Assembly (NCBI GenBank): GCA_963971575.1
Contig: OZ020622.1
Span: 9,648,279-9,712,278 of the forward strand
Source of the DNA: Liopterus haemorrhoidalis
Taxonomy: Eukaryota > Arthropoda > Insecta > Coleoptera > Dytiscidae
Reading direction: 5' to 3'
Length of the DNA: 64,000 bases
Both the position numbers and the translations under genes were made by a program. Below, piece after piece: positions 1 to 11,084 of this stretch. Positions within the stretch are counted from its first letter, which is position 1. Every line of letters starts with the position of its first letter. The notes under the pieces were generated by a model, which was not told the DNA's origin, did not search any database, and was given only the letters and a program-made list of their open reading frames with translations.

Positions 1-596
1 TTACTGGGCTTTACATAGAGTTATGGTAGTCAGAAATCTTAACTAACTCAAATATCTATCTCATTAAATCTTTAGCTCTGATTCATTAGTAATTAAGACT
101 TAATTTTGTTGTTGGATAAAGAATTTATATATTGATTAAATAGATATTTAGTGGAATTTGCATATAGTTTTGGCTATTAGCAACAAATCTAGATAAATGT
201 AAATTTTTATATCAAATCTGTCAGTTATAAGATAAGTCATAAATATCATAATACTAATTGGATAAATCGTGATTAGAATTATATATTACTTTATTTAAAT
301 TGACTAACGTATACACAGCAAAAAAATTATAAGCGTAAAAGTTCATTCTCAATTTGGTTAAAATTTTAGTGTTGAAATTTTCATTTATAAAAGGAAAAAG
401 TTCACTATTTTTAACCAAATCACCGTGTAAATCTTCATTTATTAAGATTTTACACTAAATTAAACCGAAAAAGAAGTGGAAGGTAATTATAATTTATAAT
501 AAATAAAAATTTCCAATCACAAATAATTAACTTATATTATTAAAAGGAACATTATTAAAATCACAGTATTTTTTTAATGAATTAAAAAATTATTCA
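1..596. other. AT-rich non-coding DNA with part of dispersed family E
   Basis: I see no gene here. About 310-465 resembles the reverse complement of 52190-52376: both contain an ACACAGCA-type end and the shared core GGTTAAAATTTTAGTGTT. That stretch is therefore a fragment of an interspersed repeat (family E below). The remainder is plain AT-rich sequence. Confidence 0.5.
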
Positions 597-815
597 TTAA
601 AATAACTCAGTGGAATACTTTCTATAACTATGGATCTTTATGAGTAGGTCTATTTTGGTTTCAATCATTTTATAAAAATCCGCACAGTTTTCTACATAAT
701 TTACTTTAATAAAAAATATTCCTTTTAATGTGTCGTAACCTATATCAAGTGGAGCCTTGTCACTTGTCCAAAAACTGTTCATCAAGGAAAATACCCTTTC
801 GGTAGATTTTCTTTG
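597..815 (-). pseudogene. hAT transposase, C-terminal dimerisation region (fragment)
   Basis: The minus strand encodes about 70 residues containing STERVFSLMNSFW, then ... LKGIFFIKVNYVENCADFY and a final LLIKIHSYRKY. The order S/C-ERVFS-MN-W, then a K...L..K.N...C..FY segment, is the layout of the C-terminal dimerisation domain of hAT transposases of the ZBED/DUF4371-like group. The reading frame stays open upstream into the neighbouring satellite only because that satellite has a period divisible by three. No catalytic part is present, so this is a truncated relic. Its position flush against the satellite suggests the satellite expanded in or next to an old hAT copy, but that is inference. 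Confidence 0.6.
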
Positions 816-828
816 TAGTTCAAGTTTT

Positions 829-2108
829 GTGCAAGTGTTGGTTACATGGATGTACACATTTAAAAATAAGATTAACGTGCAACGGCTGGTTACATGGATG
901 TACACATTTAAAAATTAGATAGACGTGCAACGGCTGGTTACACGGATGTACACATTTAAAAATTAGATTGACGTACCACGGTTGGTTGCATGGATGTACA
1001 CGTTTAAAAATTTGATTGACGTGCAACGGTTGGTTACACGGATGTACACATTTAAAAATTAGATTGACGTGCCACGGTTGGTTACATGGATGTACACATT
1101 TAAAAATTAGATTGACGTACCACGGTTGGTTGCATGGATGTACACATTTAAAAATTTGATTGACGTGCAACGGTTGGTTACACGGATGTACACATTTAAA
1201 AATTAGATTGACGTGCCACGGTTGGTTACATGGATGTACTAATTTAAAAATTAGATTGACGTGCAACGGCTGGTTACATGGATGTACACATTAAAAAATT
1301 AGATTGACGTGCAACGGTTGGTTACACGGATGTACACATTTAAAAATTAGAATGACGTGCAACGGCTGGTTATACGGATGTACGCATTTAAAAATTAGAT
1401 TGACGTGCAACGGCTGGTTACATGGATGTACACATTTAAAAATTAGATTGACATGCAACGGCTGGTTACACGGATGTACACATTTAAAAATTAGCTTGAC
1501 GTACCACGGTTGGTTACATGGATGTACACATTTAAAAATTTGATTGACGTGCAATGGTTGGTTACACGGATGTACACATTTAAAAATTAGATTGACGTGC
1601 CACGGTTTGTTATATGGATGTACACATTTAAAAATTAGATTGACGTGCCACGGTTGGTTACACGGATGTACACATTTAAAAATTAGAATGACGTGCAACG
1701 GTTGGTTACAAGGATGTACTAATTTAAAAATTAGATTGACGTGCAACGGTTGGTTACATGGATGTGCTAATTTAAAAATTAGATTGACGTGCAACTGTTG
1801 GTTATACGGATGTACACATTTAAAAATTAGATTGACGTGCAACGGTTGGTTACATGGATGTGCTAATTTAAAAATTAGATTGACGTGCAACTGTTGGTTA
1901 TACGGATGTACACATTTAAAAATTAGATTGACGTGCAACGGTTGGTTACATGGATGTACAGATTTAAAAATTAGAATGACGTGCCACGGTTGGTTACATG
2001 GATGTACACATTTAAAAATTAGAATGACGTGCCACGGTTGGTTACATGGATGTACACATTTAAAAATTATATTGACGTGCAACGGTTGGTTACATGGATG
2101 TACAGTTT
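829..2108 (+). repeat. Left arm of the satellite (plus orientation)
   Basis: Roughly 26 tandem 48-bp units. Between about 1741 and 1930 two unit variants alternate (one with GATGTGCTAATTT, the next with CAACTGTTGGTTATACGG), giving a local 96-bp higher-order period. Variants with ACAAGG at about 1710 and ACAGATTT at about 1962 are private to this arm. Confidence 0.93.
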
Positions 2109-2111
2109 TAA

Positions 2112-4430
2112 ATGTGTACATCCATGTAACCAACCGTGGCACGTCAATCTAATTTTTAAATTAGTACATCCATGTAACCAACCGTTACACGTCAATCTAA
2201 TTTTTAAATGTGTACATCCGTGTAACCAACCGTGGCACGTCAATCTAATTTTTAAATTAGTACATCCATGTAACCAACCGTTGCACGTCATTCTAATTTT
2301 TAAATGTGTACATCCATGTAACCAACCGTGGCACGTCAATCTAATTTTTAATGTGTACATCCGTGTAACCAACCGTGGCACGTCAATCTAATTTTTAAAT
2401 TAGTACATCCATGTAACCAACCGTTACACGTCAATCTAATTTTTAAATGTGTACATCCGTGTAACCAACCGTGGCACGTCAATCTAATTTTTAAATTAGT
2501 ACATCCATGTAACCAACCGTTGCACGTCATTCTAATTTTTAAATGTGTACATCCATGTAACCAACCGTGGCACGTCAATCTAATTTTTAATGTGTACATC
2601 CGTGTAACCAACCGTGGCACGTCAATCTAATTTTTAAATTAGTACATCCATGTAACCAACCGTTGCACGTCATTCTAATTTTTAAATGTGTACATCCATG
2701 TAACCAACCGTGGCACGTCAATCTAATTTTTAAATTAGTACATCCATTTAACCAACCATTGCACGTCAATCTAATTTTTAAATGTGTACATCCGTGTAAA
2801 CAACCGTTGCACGTCAATCTAATTTTTAAATGTGTACATCCATGTAACCAACCGTTGCACGTCAATCTAATTTTTAAATGTGTACATCCATGTAACCAAC
2901 CATTGCACGTCAATCTAATTTTTAAATGTGTACATCCATGTAACCAACCGTGGCACGTCAATCTAATTTTTAAATGTGTACATCCATGTAAGCAACCGTT
3001 GCACGTCAATCTAATTTTTAAATTAATACATCCATGTAATCAACCGTTGCACGTCAATCTAATTTTTAAATGTGTACATCCATGTAACCAACCGTTGCAC
3101 GTCAATCCAATTTTTAAATTAGTACATCCATGTAACCAACCGTTGTACGTCAATCTAATTTTTAAATTAGTACATCCATGTAACCAAACGTTGCACGTCA
3201 ATCTACTTTTTTAAATGTGTACATCCACGCAACCAACCGTGGTACGTCAATCTAATTTTTAAATGTGTACAACCGTGTAACCAACCATGGCACGTCAATC
3301 AAATTATTAAGTGCGTACGTCCATGCAACCAAACGTGGTACGTCTATCTAATTTTAAATGTGTACATCCATGTAACCAACCATAGCACGTCAATAAAATT
3401 ATTAAGTGTGTACATCCATGCAACCAACCGTGGTACGTCAATCTAATTTTTTAATGTGTACATCTGTGTAACCAACCGTTGCACGTCAATCAAATTTTTA
3501 AATGTGTACATCCATGCAACCAACCGTGGTACGTCAATCTAATTTTTAAATGTGTACATCCGTGTAACCAACCATGGCACGTCAATCAAATTATTAAGTG
3601 TGTACATCCATGCAACCAACCGTGGTACGTCAATCTAATTTTTAAATGTGTACATCTGTGTAACCAACCGTTGCACGTCAATCAAATTTTTAAATGTGTA
3701 CATCCATGCAGCCAACCGTGGTACGTCAATCTAACTTTTACATGTGTTCATCCGTGTAACCAACCATGGCACGTTAATCAAATTATTAAGTGTGTACAAC
3801 CATGCAACCAACCGTGGCACGTCAATCTAATTTTTAAATGTGTCCATCCGTGTAACCAACCGTGGTACGTCAATATAATTTTTAAATGTGTACGTCCGTG
3901 TAACCAACCATGGCACGTCAATCTAATTTTTATATGTGTACATCCGTGTAACCAACCGTGGTACGTCATTCTAATTTTTAAATGTGTACATTCGTGTAAT
4001 CAACCATGGCACGTCAATCAAATTATTAAGAGTGTACATCCATGCAACCAGCCGTGGCACGTCAATCTAATTTTTAAATGTGTACATCCATGTAACCAAC
4101 CGTGGCACGTCAATCTAATTTTTAAATGTGTATACATCCATGTAACCAACCCTGGCACGTCAATCTAATTTTTAAATGTGTACATCCGTGTAACCAACCA
4201 TGGCATGTCAATCTAATTTTTACATGTGTACATCCGTGTAACCAACCGTGGCAAGTCAATCTAATTTTTAAATGTGTACATCCCTGTAACCAACCTTTGA
4301 ACGTCAAACACATTTTTAAATGTGTACATCCATGCAACCAACCGTGGTACGCAGTCTAATTTTTAAATGTGTACATCCATGTAACTAACCATAGCACGTC
4401 AATCAAATTTTTAAATGTTACATACATGTT
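2112..4430 (-). repeat. Right arm of the satellite (minus orientation)
   Basis: Roughly 48 tandem units in the opposite orientation. The first part (about 2114-2640) is a higher-order repeat. From about 3230 the units diverge into a subtype with ATCAAATTATTAAGTG and CCATGCAACC alternating with the standard unit. The last units (4270-4430) are the most diverged, as is typical at an array edge. Confidence 0.93.
2114..2592 (-). repeat. 239-bp higher-order repeat within the satellite
   Basis: The marker TAATTTTTAATGTG (one A missing, so a 47-bp unit) recurs at 2342 and 2581, 239 bp apart. The five units between are nearly the same in order and sequence in both blocks, and a partial third block follows. 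This is five units less one base, duplicated together: recent segmental amplification. Confidence 0.8.
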
Positions 4431-5339
4431 TAAATAATATATATTTTGTTCTAAGATACGAATTGGTAATTGATTCTGAAATCCAGGTGGGGGGGCGACT
4501 TGCCCCCCCTTGCGGGCGCCTATGCCGTAAATGTCTTTTGTTGCCGTTGACTGTTTGCAAGGATATGAACGTGTATTCAACTCCCGGCCTAGGTCAAATA
4601 ATTTCTGTAAAAATATTTGTACAAATTACAGATTCTGCTTAGCCGTTCGCATCCGACTAAAGATTCTAGGTGCCTTTGTGTGTACGTCAAAAAATGAACG
4701 TAATACTGACCATATTACTCCCGAATGTACACAGTTTGAAAATATGGTCACGAAACCTGGCAAAGGAAGCCAAGGGGCTAGACCTCCTGTTTCCAGGTAT
4801 GGGTATCACTTATGTTTTAGAGGTAACGATCTTTTTTAATTTTAAGTGAGGAGTCATCACTTGTATTTTAGAAATGAGGTCCCTGATTGGACAAGGGATG
4901 CATTGTATTTCTTGCTTCCAATGGCAATAGGCCACTCCAATATAAAATTTGATTTGAAATTTAGCATTTTTTTTGTTTTAAGAAAGTGGCACCATAGAAC
5001 GTAATTTGTTTATTTTGGGTAGTGGGCGAATATTCAGCCTTGACAAAATCTGTTTTTTAAAATAATCAAGATTAGATGAAATGCATATATTTTTAATCGT
5101 CCCACGCTTTTAAATTATTAATTAACTTTGTGTTGAATGAAAAACCACAAACTTAAAATGCATTTTAAAAGATTTATAGTCTTGCTTGAATGAATAGTAA
5201 TGGTTTTAAGAATTGATTATGAATAGATATTTTCATTCAACGACCTACATGTTATATACCATATTAATTAAATATTACAACACGTTTGTAAATATGTTTA
5301 ATTCAAAATAAGAACCTTGTCTTATGTTTACCATTTAAT
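4431..5339. other. Non-coding; dispersed family D copy and a G/C-rich hairpin
   Basis: No gene seen. GGTGGGGGGGCGACTTGCC followed by CCCCCTTGCGGGCGCC at about 4486-4518 is a G/C-rich foldback resembling hAT-type ends elsewhere in the window. About 4560-4785 matches 38820-39005, with the shared core ACAGATTCTGCTTAGCC and the later motif GACCATATTACTC. This is an interspersed repeat of unknown class (family D). Confidence 0.5.
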
Positions 5340-5560
5340 TCTATCTCCATCTCTTTCTTTTCTTCCTAAATATATCTTCTTTCATCCTCATCACATGTCC
5401 TACCAACTGTAATAATTTGTCTATTTTTTTTTCAAAGGACATCATTTCTGGATAAGATTTTCTCTCCTGTTCAATATCATGAGAAATAGACCTGAGCCAG
5501 GTATATACAGGTCTACCTCTTCGGCGCGCTCCCGAGGATTCTAGTCAAGTGCCTGTTTGG
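5340..5560 (-). pseudogene. LINE ORF2 3' remnant
   Basis: The minus strand carries RRRGRPVYTWLRSISHDIE and continues with a frameshift into a K/R-rich end. This is the GRPRxTW...DI motif that closes ORF2 of many RTE/Jockey-type LINEs. Only about 60 residues are left and they are frameshifted. Confidence 0.5.
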
Positions 5561-5869
5561 TATTGTCAGGCTTCCTTAGTATGTGCCTTATCCACTTATA
5601 TTTTCCGGTTATTTCTGTCGCAATGGGTTTTTGGGTCGAGATACTTCATAAGTCTTTAATTGACATTGTATTTGGCCTAAAGATGATAAAGATTTTGCGC
5701 AGACACTTTGTGAAAATCTTTACTACATCAATACTAATAGCATCCAATACCCTAATTAAGCAAATGCCTAGTTTTAAGAAATGATTCTGTTTCGACATTA
5801 AGGGATGATTCATTCTATTTAAAACTAATTATGAGAAATTTACTACATTCCAAAATTTAAGGTATTAGC

Positions 5870-6245
5870 TATTTTATTATTATTATTACAATCAGAGCAG
5901 AAGCCCAGGGCTTGTTATGTTCAATTGAACCATACATTTTATACTTACAAACTAGTTACATGATATACTAATATAAACAAATAATTACATAATTACTTAA
6001 ATTAAGAAATGAAGATTTTACAATTAAATTAAATATAGAACTAAAATTTCATTGCTCGGGGAAATAAATGACTTATTCTGGCTTTAAAGGTTCAGACAGA
6101 GCTTCTTCCGGGAGAGAATTCCACAGGTTGAAGACACGGTTGGTGACGAAAAACTGCCTTGGCTGTCGTTTAAACTTCTCGTGCTTCAACTTCAGGTGGT
6201 GGCCACGGAGCCTCTGGTCGGTATTAAGGTGGAATAGTGACGAAA
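5870..6245 (-). pseudogene. LINE ORF2 extreme C-terminus with (TTA)n tail
   Basis: On the minus strand, from about 6245 to 6070, a frame reads TDQRLRGHHLKLKHEKFKRQ and later FFVTNRVFNLWNSLPEEAL before a stop. The RGH..KL...R..FF..RV.N.WNSLP pattern is the C-terminal end of ORF2 in CR1/L2/Jockey-type non-LTR retrotransposons. Downstream on the minus strand the sequence ends in TAATAATAATAATAAAAT at about 5873, a typical simple-repeat LINE tail, so this is a severely 5'-truncated insertion. The RT domain is absent. Confidence 0.65.
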
Positions 6246-6519
6246 GGTGGAATAGTGACTATTTAATATTTAAGAATCTTTATTTATTGACTTTGTGCCA
6301 TTAGTCAAAGATTTTAGTCATTATTCTGGGAAAAGTGGCACATTAAAACCTTAATCTATTCTGTAAATTTAAAAACAAATTCAAATAAATTCTAAATAAT
6401 TAAATAGGGGCTAAAATAATATTCGATATATCACCAATTTTAGTAAAGATGTCTACATATGCTTCGTTGACTTCGTTGAGAAGGCTTTTGGATCATCAGT
6501 TTATTGTGTCCAATAATTA

Positions 6520-7230
6520 AAATAAAATAAAATAATGCGGGGGTTCGTCAAGGTTGCGTACTGTCACCTTTACCCTTCAATATATACTCCGAAAAGCTTT
6601 TCACTGAGATTTTTCACAAAAAAGAAGACGGTAGTGATAAATGGCAGGATGGTTAATAACATCAGATACGTGGACGACACCCTTCTTATTTCTGCCACAC
6701 TAGAAGGACCCCAGTAACTGCTTGACATATTGACCAGCGGTAGACGAATATGGTCTTAAAATCAACGTGGCTAAAACAAAATACATGGCAATTAGCAAAG
6801 ACACCAGATTAATAAGGAACAATATTGCAACAATTCTTTGTTACTATCCAGAATTAAGGCATATTCCCTCATTTAGGCTACTTCCAGAAGAATTCAGGTT
6901 TTTGAGATGTGGTCGTATTGTAAGACACTAAGAGATGGGTCGATAGTGTCGCAAATAACGAAGTTCTCAGGAGAATGTAAAAAGAAGTTGGTCTTAAAGA
7001 ACGTCGAGATCAGAAATCTTGAATATTTGGAAGAGATTATAAGGAACCCAATTAAATATCAGTTCCTACAACTTGTCATGCAGGGAAAATCGAAGCCAGT
7101 AGAGGGCCAGGTAGAAGAAGTAATTCGTGGCTCAAAAATTTACGACAGTCGTACGGGAAGTCTTCAACAGAGCTATTTTGTGCTGCCGTCAATAAAACTA
7201 TTATAGCCGGAATGATCGCCAACGTTCGGT
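6520..7230 (+). pseudogene. RTE-type LINE reverse transcriptase, decayed
   Basis: Pieces in shifting frames follow the usual order. VNNIRYVDDTLLIS carries the YxDD catalytic box (here YVDD). YGLKIN-AKTKYMAISK is the next RT motif. Then come VEIRNLEYLEEIIRNP and QFLQLVMQGK, the C-terminal RKLEYLGHI.RN..KY.LLQL..QGK motif. The last part continues in another frame with SWLKNLRQSYG and ends AGMIANVR. This order matches insect RTE/BovB-like endonuclease-reverse transcriptases. Several frameshifts, stops and an internal deletion make it inactive. Confidence 0.65.
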
Positions 7231-7259
7231 AAACAGATAAGGCACCAGAAAACGAAGAA

Positions 7260-7909
7260 AAGAAGAATATAGTCTATTTCTTTAAAAATATTATCTAGCA
7301 GAATTTATATATAAAATTGTAATTTTCAATAACACCTAATTTACTTCTAAAAGTTAATTTTCATTGGATATAAGTTTTGAGGTGAGATACCTCAGGTAAA
7401 ACACTTTGATATTAATTTCAAATAATTATTTCATTGAAACCTACACATTAATTACACAAATTTAACACTAATAATGGTGTTTAAGCAATACAACGTAATA
7501 GTGGCGCCGGCACAAAACTAATTTGTTTCAGACTGATTGCATTTATACTAATTATTCTATTAAAACAAGTCTAATTCTAATCGAGTTATGAGTCTGCTAA
7601 TTGTAAACGATTCAAAATATGTTTTGTTGTGTCTAAAGACAACGACCTTTTTTTGGTATTCAGATCAATTCTGTAAAAAGTTACTGTGTAATAACGTTAC
7701 TACAACATAAAATATTATAAAAAGTATAATGCCTTTCATTCATGATAGTAACTGACCTTGCTCATAGTGACGAATTTAGTTACAATTATCATAGTAACAG
7801 AGTTACAGAATTGGTCTGATTGTCTCTCTTTGGTCTCTCAAAAATTCTCTAGTCGACGAAATCCTTCAACGATTTCTCGACTTTATATCTACCCCCTCTA
7901 AAAAATATA
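7260..7909. other. AT-rich non-coding DNA
   Basis: No coding or repeat signal I can name. A short TTTCTCGAC-rich patch near 7845-7885 resembles the CTCGAG-rich repeat at 11090-11315. Confidence 0.4.
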
Positions 7910-9055
7910 CAGGGTGTTTGTTTGAAACGGGGCACCTCGAATAACTCCTTTATTTTAAGAGATACAAAAAATTATTCAGAATAAAAGTTAAACTAGACAA
8001 AAAGGCCCATCTAAAGGTTACTATAAGAATTCTGAGGCACTTCCGGTTTCACCGGAAATGATGTCAACTTTTGATCTAGCATAGGGAATCGATAATTTTA
8101 TATTTTTTTCCTAAAAGTACATTAAATTAGCTTTATAATGGCACCAAAAAGTAATATTTTTATGTTAACCATTTCAAAATGGCGACCATTTATTTATAAA
8201 ATAATAATCAACATAAGTTTTACAAAGTTGAACGTAGCAAGCTTTGAAAAACCGCTTGTAAGCCAATTTATCCACGTAAATGATGAAGATCGCCGACTGA
8301 ACTTTTGTAATTGGTTTTTGGGTATGTGGGAAAATGATAATCGCTTCCATTATAAAATAATATTTTCGGACGAATCCAATTTTACCAGAAATGGTTTATT
8401 CAATAGGAATAATGTAAGATGTTGGTCGACGGAAAATCTCAGAGAATTAAGATCTTCCAGATTCCAACACAGGTTTGGTTTGGTTTTGGTTAGATGTGCA
8501 ATCCGGGATATCCAAGAGTGTACTCTTATAAGGGCGATGGAAGAGTTTTTATTAAGAATGAGAAAATGTGTGGACAATAATGGTGGTTTGATCGAACATT
8601 TGTATATATATATATATTTTTTTTTTTTGTAAAATAATTGTAAAAAGTAATAATTTTTTCTTTTCTAAATAGTCAAATAGTTCATTTTAGAGATATTTTG
8701 TTTCTTTTTTTATTGTTTTCAAAGCTTGCTACGTTCAACTTTGTAAAACTTATGTTGATTATTATTTTGTAAATAAATGGTCGCCATTTTGAAATGGTTA
8801 ACATAAAAATATGATTTTTTGGTGTCATTGTAAAGTTAATTTAATGTACTTTTAGGAAAAAAATATGAAATTATCGATTTCCTATGCTAGATCAAAAGTT
8901 GACATCATTTCCGGTGAAACCGGAAGTGTCTCAGAATTCTTATAGTAACCTTTAGATGGGCCTTTTTGTCTTGTTTAACTTTTGTTCTGAAGATTTTTTG
9001 TATCTTTACAAATAAAGGAGATTTTCGGGGTGCCCCGTTTCAAACAAACACCCTG
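7910..9055. mobile_element. Tc1/mariner-type element with about 345-bp inverted arms
   Basis: The ends are CAGGGTGTTTGTTTGAAACG and its complement, each next to a TA dinucleotide (7908-7909 and 9056-9057). The inverted match runs far inward: 7910 to about 8255 is mirrored by about 8712 to 9055, including AGCAAGCTTTGAAAA/CAAAGCTTGCT at the inner ends. Between the arms lies a transposase remnant on the plus strand. TA targets and CAGGGTGT ends fit the Tc1/mariner superfamily. The arms differ by scattered substitutions, so it is not brand new. Confidence 0.85.
8258..8612 (+). pseudogene. Internally deleted mariner-like transposase
   Basis: The open frame that begins within the left inverted arm encodes DEDRRLNFCNWFLGMWENDN, then IIFSDESNFTRNG, NNVRCWSTEN, and finally MRKCVDNNGGLIEHL. 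The FSDES motif carries the first catalytic Asp of the DDE triad. R.R.C...NGG..EHL is the usual C-terminus of this insect transposase family. The second Asp (HDxA region) and the third acidic residue (PRSPDL.P.D region) are missing between residues about 105 and 135, so an internal deletion has joined the first third of the catalytic domain to the tail. It cannot be catalytic. Confidence 0.75.
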
Positions 9056-9059
9056 TATA

Positions 9060-10228
9060 TATAAATAAAAATGTATACGTAAGCCCACAGCCAGATTCAA
9101 AACAATTAAGCAATAACCGGAAGTGGGGGGAGGAATCTATAATTATCAAGTTATAATCGTAGAGGAGAAATACAAAATTTTCAAGTGATGACCAGGGGGA
9201 ATCCAAAAATTGAAAACCGGGAGGAATCTAAATATTTCAAGTAATATGGAGAAAAAAGTAATATTCTTGCAAACAAAAGCTTGGTCTTAGAAAAAAAATG
9301 CATGTTTAACAACAATATTTTATGTATACTGTTGTATGGTTGCTAAACTTGGTTCTTCAACTTTTTTTATCTTGGTTATGTACAGACAGATAAATGTTTG
9401 CACGCTGAGTACAGGAGAATCGTTTGATCGAATCATGCATATGCGTAAATGGTTTTGAAAGCTTCATTTTTTGCGTAGGTTTAAAATTAAATTGGATTGA
9501 TTTTAATTAATTTGTAAAATTTAATTCGATATGATTATGATTTGATAAAATATTTTATATATTCTTTTGATGGGGTTTGTTTTTTGAGACAATTTGCGAA
9601 CAGTTGTTCTATAGCCTTGACAAATCAAAAAGTGCTACCAACTTAAAATTTACACTATAATCATTCAGATATAACCACATCCTACGTAGTAAACAAATAA
9701 TTAAGAACATATTTTTATCAATGAAAAATCGCTGGTCACATAGAAGTACACACCTCAGGTATACCAACTTTCAAACACGCGTGCCTGTTTTCTATTACGC
9801 AACAACATCAACCCATTCACAAATCACGTTAACAACGTCACAACATTTCATTCATCCAAACCATATATGGTGTAAGTCTTGCACAATTTACTAAGTCGTA
9901 TGGAGTTTTCTCTTCGTTCAGTTCATGGGTTCCATTCATGAAACTGGGCACGGGCGCTAATATTATGTATGCAACGTCATATGTTTAAAGTCTGTTATGT
10001 TCAAGTCAATCGGTTGATCACCTCTATCCGAATAAATTAACATCTACTTAAAGGTTTTTCTGTTTAATTTGGCAATTAATATTGCAAATGAGATAGCTTA
10101 AAGATTCTTCAATGGTAGAGGATTCATTGACTTTAACAAATACAGATGTTAACTTTTTTTCCTCACTTACAGATTTAAAGAAATATCAGCGCACACATTT
10201 TTAAAACAATTCAATGTCCTGGTCGCAA
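9060..10228. other. Non-coding DNA
   Basis: I see no gene, no strong inverted repeat and no tandem repeat. The stretch is AT-rich with scattered short simple sequence. Confidence 0.4.
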
Positions 10229-10231
10229 TTA

Positions 10232-11064
10232 TGGTCTATTTCAAAGTAGAAATATGTGTGTAAGAAGATAGGAGCTGTTTGTCCTTGCTTCGGATTGGTT
10301 TAGATCGTCATCCCTATTACACTGTAAAAATATTGTTTTTAGTCCAAGTTAACAGATGTTCAGTGTCGTACATTGGAAATATATATTATTTATATTATTT
10401 AATTTTTCTTATATATTTTGTTATTATTAACATATTTAGACTTTTATTTATATTCTTGGCGTAGATTTTATGGAGAAAATTCTCCATGTAATTTGTTTTT
10501 ACGCAGTTATATATTTTTTAGGTTATCTGACATATAAATATTTTTTGACATTTGACAATTAACAGATCAAGAAAGAGGACTAATGTGAGACCAAAAGACA
10601 GCCCAGCTGATTGTGCCCAAAGAAGAAGTTATTGATATAATTTTTAGACCTTCATATATACATATATTTTTTATTTTTATTTACAATAATTATTTAAATA
10701 AGAAACTTTAGCTCTGAAGATATATTGTTTGTTTTATTGCTTTGTTTAAACTCTGTTAGCCAAATCTCTCTTTTTATATATAGTATATAATTTTTAAAAT
10801 TAATATTTTTTTAACTTTTTCAAATTTCCCATTAAACTGAATTTATGTCGTATAAATAACGTAAGTGTATTACCTGCCTTGTTTATTTCAATATCTTATT
10901 AACCTTTTTTATATTAAAAAAAAAAAAATCACTTGCTAACCCAGTTGCTACGCCCATGCCCTAGTTGTAACTTATTTTAAATTTCCCGCTATACTGTATT
11001 TGATCAGTGTAAATCGTACTCGGTTCGCAGCGCTATCTACTTTTTTCTACTTTGAAATAGACCA
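10232..11064. mobile_element. Terminal-inverted-repeat element, about 830 bp, TA-flanked
   Basis: TGGTCTATTTCAAAGTAGAA at 10232 is exactly mirrored by TTCTACTTTGAAATAGACCA ending at 11064. Both ends touch TA (10230-10231 and 11065-11066). No transposase is visible inside. A non-autonomous Tc1/mariner-type element is the simplest reading. Confidence 0.7.
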
Positions 11065-11084
11065 TAGTGTTTCTGATTTCTCGA

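Larger units (their letters stand above)
829..4430. repeat. 48-bp satellite array with one internal inversion
   Basis: About 75 units of a 48-bp sequence run without interruption. A plus-orientation unit reads roughly GATTGACGTGCAACGGTTGG, then TTACATGGATGTACACATTT, then AAAAATTA. Units differ by a few substitutions (CAACGG/CCACGG, CATGG/CACGG, ACACATTT/ACTAATTT) and rare 1-bp indels. From 829 to about 2108 the units are in plus orientation; from about 2112 to 4430 they are in minus orientation. Because 48 is 16 codons, whole stretches stay open on both strands and translate as a 16-residue repeat such as HVNLIFKCVHPCNQPL. I regard these frames as a by-product, not genes: they lack flanking gene structure and are open in both directions. 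Confidence 0.97.

Noticed and set aside
1291..2142. Long open frames (up to 283 codons) in the satellite as real genes
   Set aside because: They are open on both strands because the period is 48 bp, have no independent start or splice structure, and consist only of the repeat.
829..4430. Regularly spaced repeats resembling a CRISPR array
   Set aside because: The full 48-bp period is repetitive, with no unique spacers. The sequence has spliced animal genes, and no cas-like genes exist nearby.
4480..4520. Intrinsic terminator-like GC hairpin
   Set aside because: This is an animal genome. The hairpin fits a transposon end better and no bacterial-type gene precedes it.
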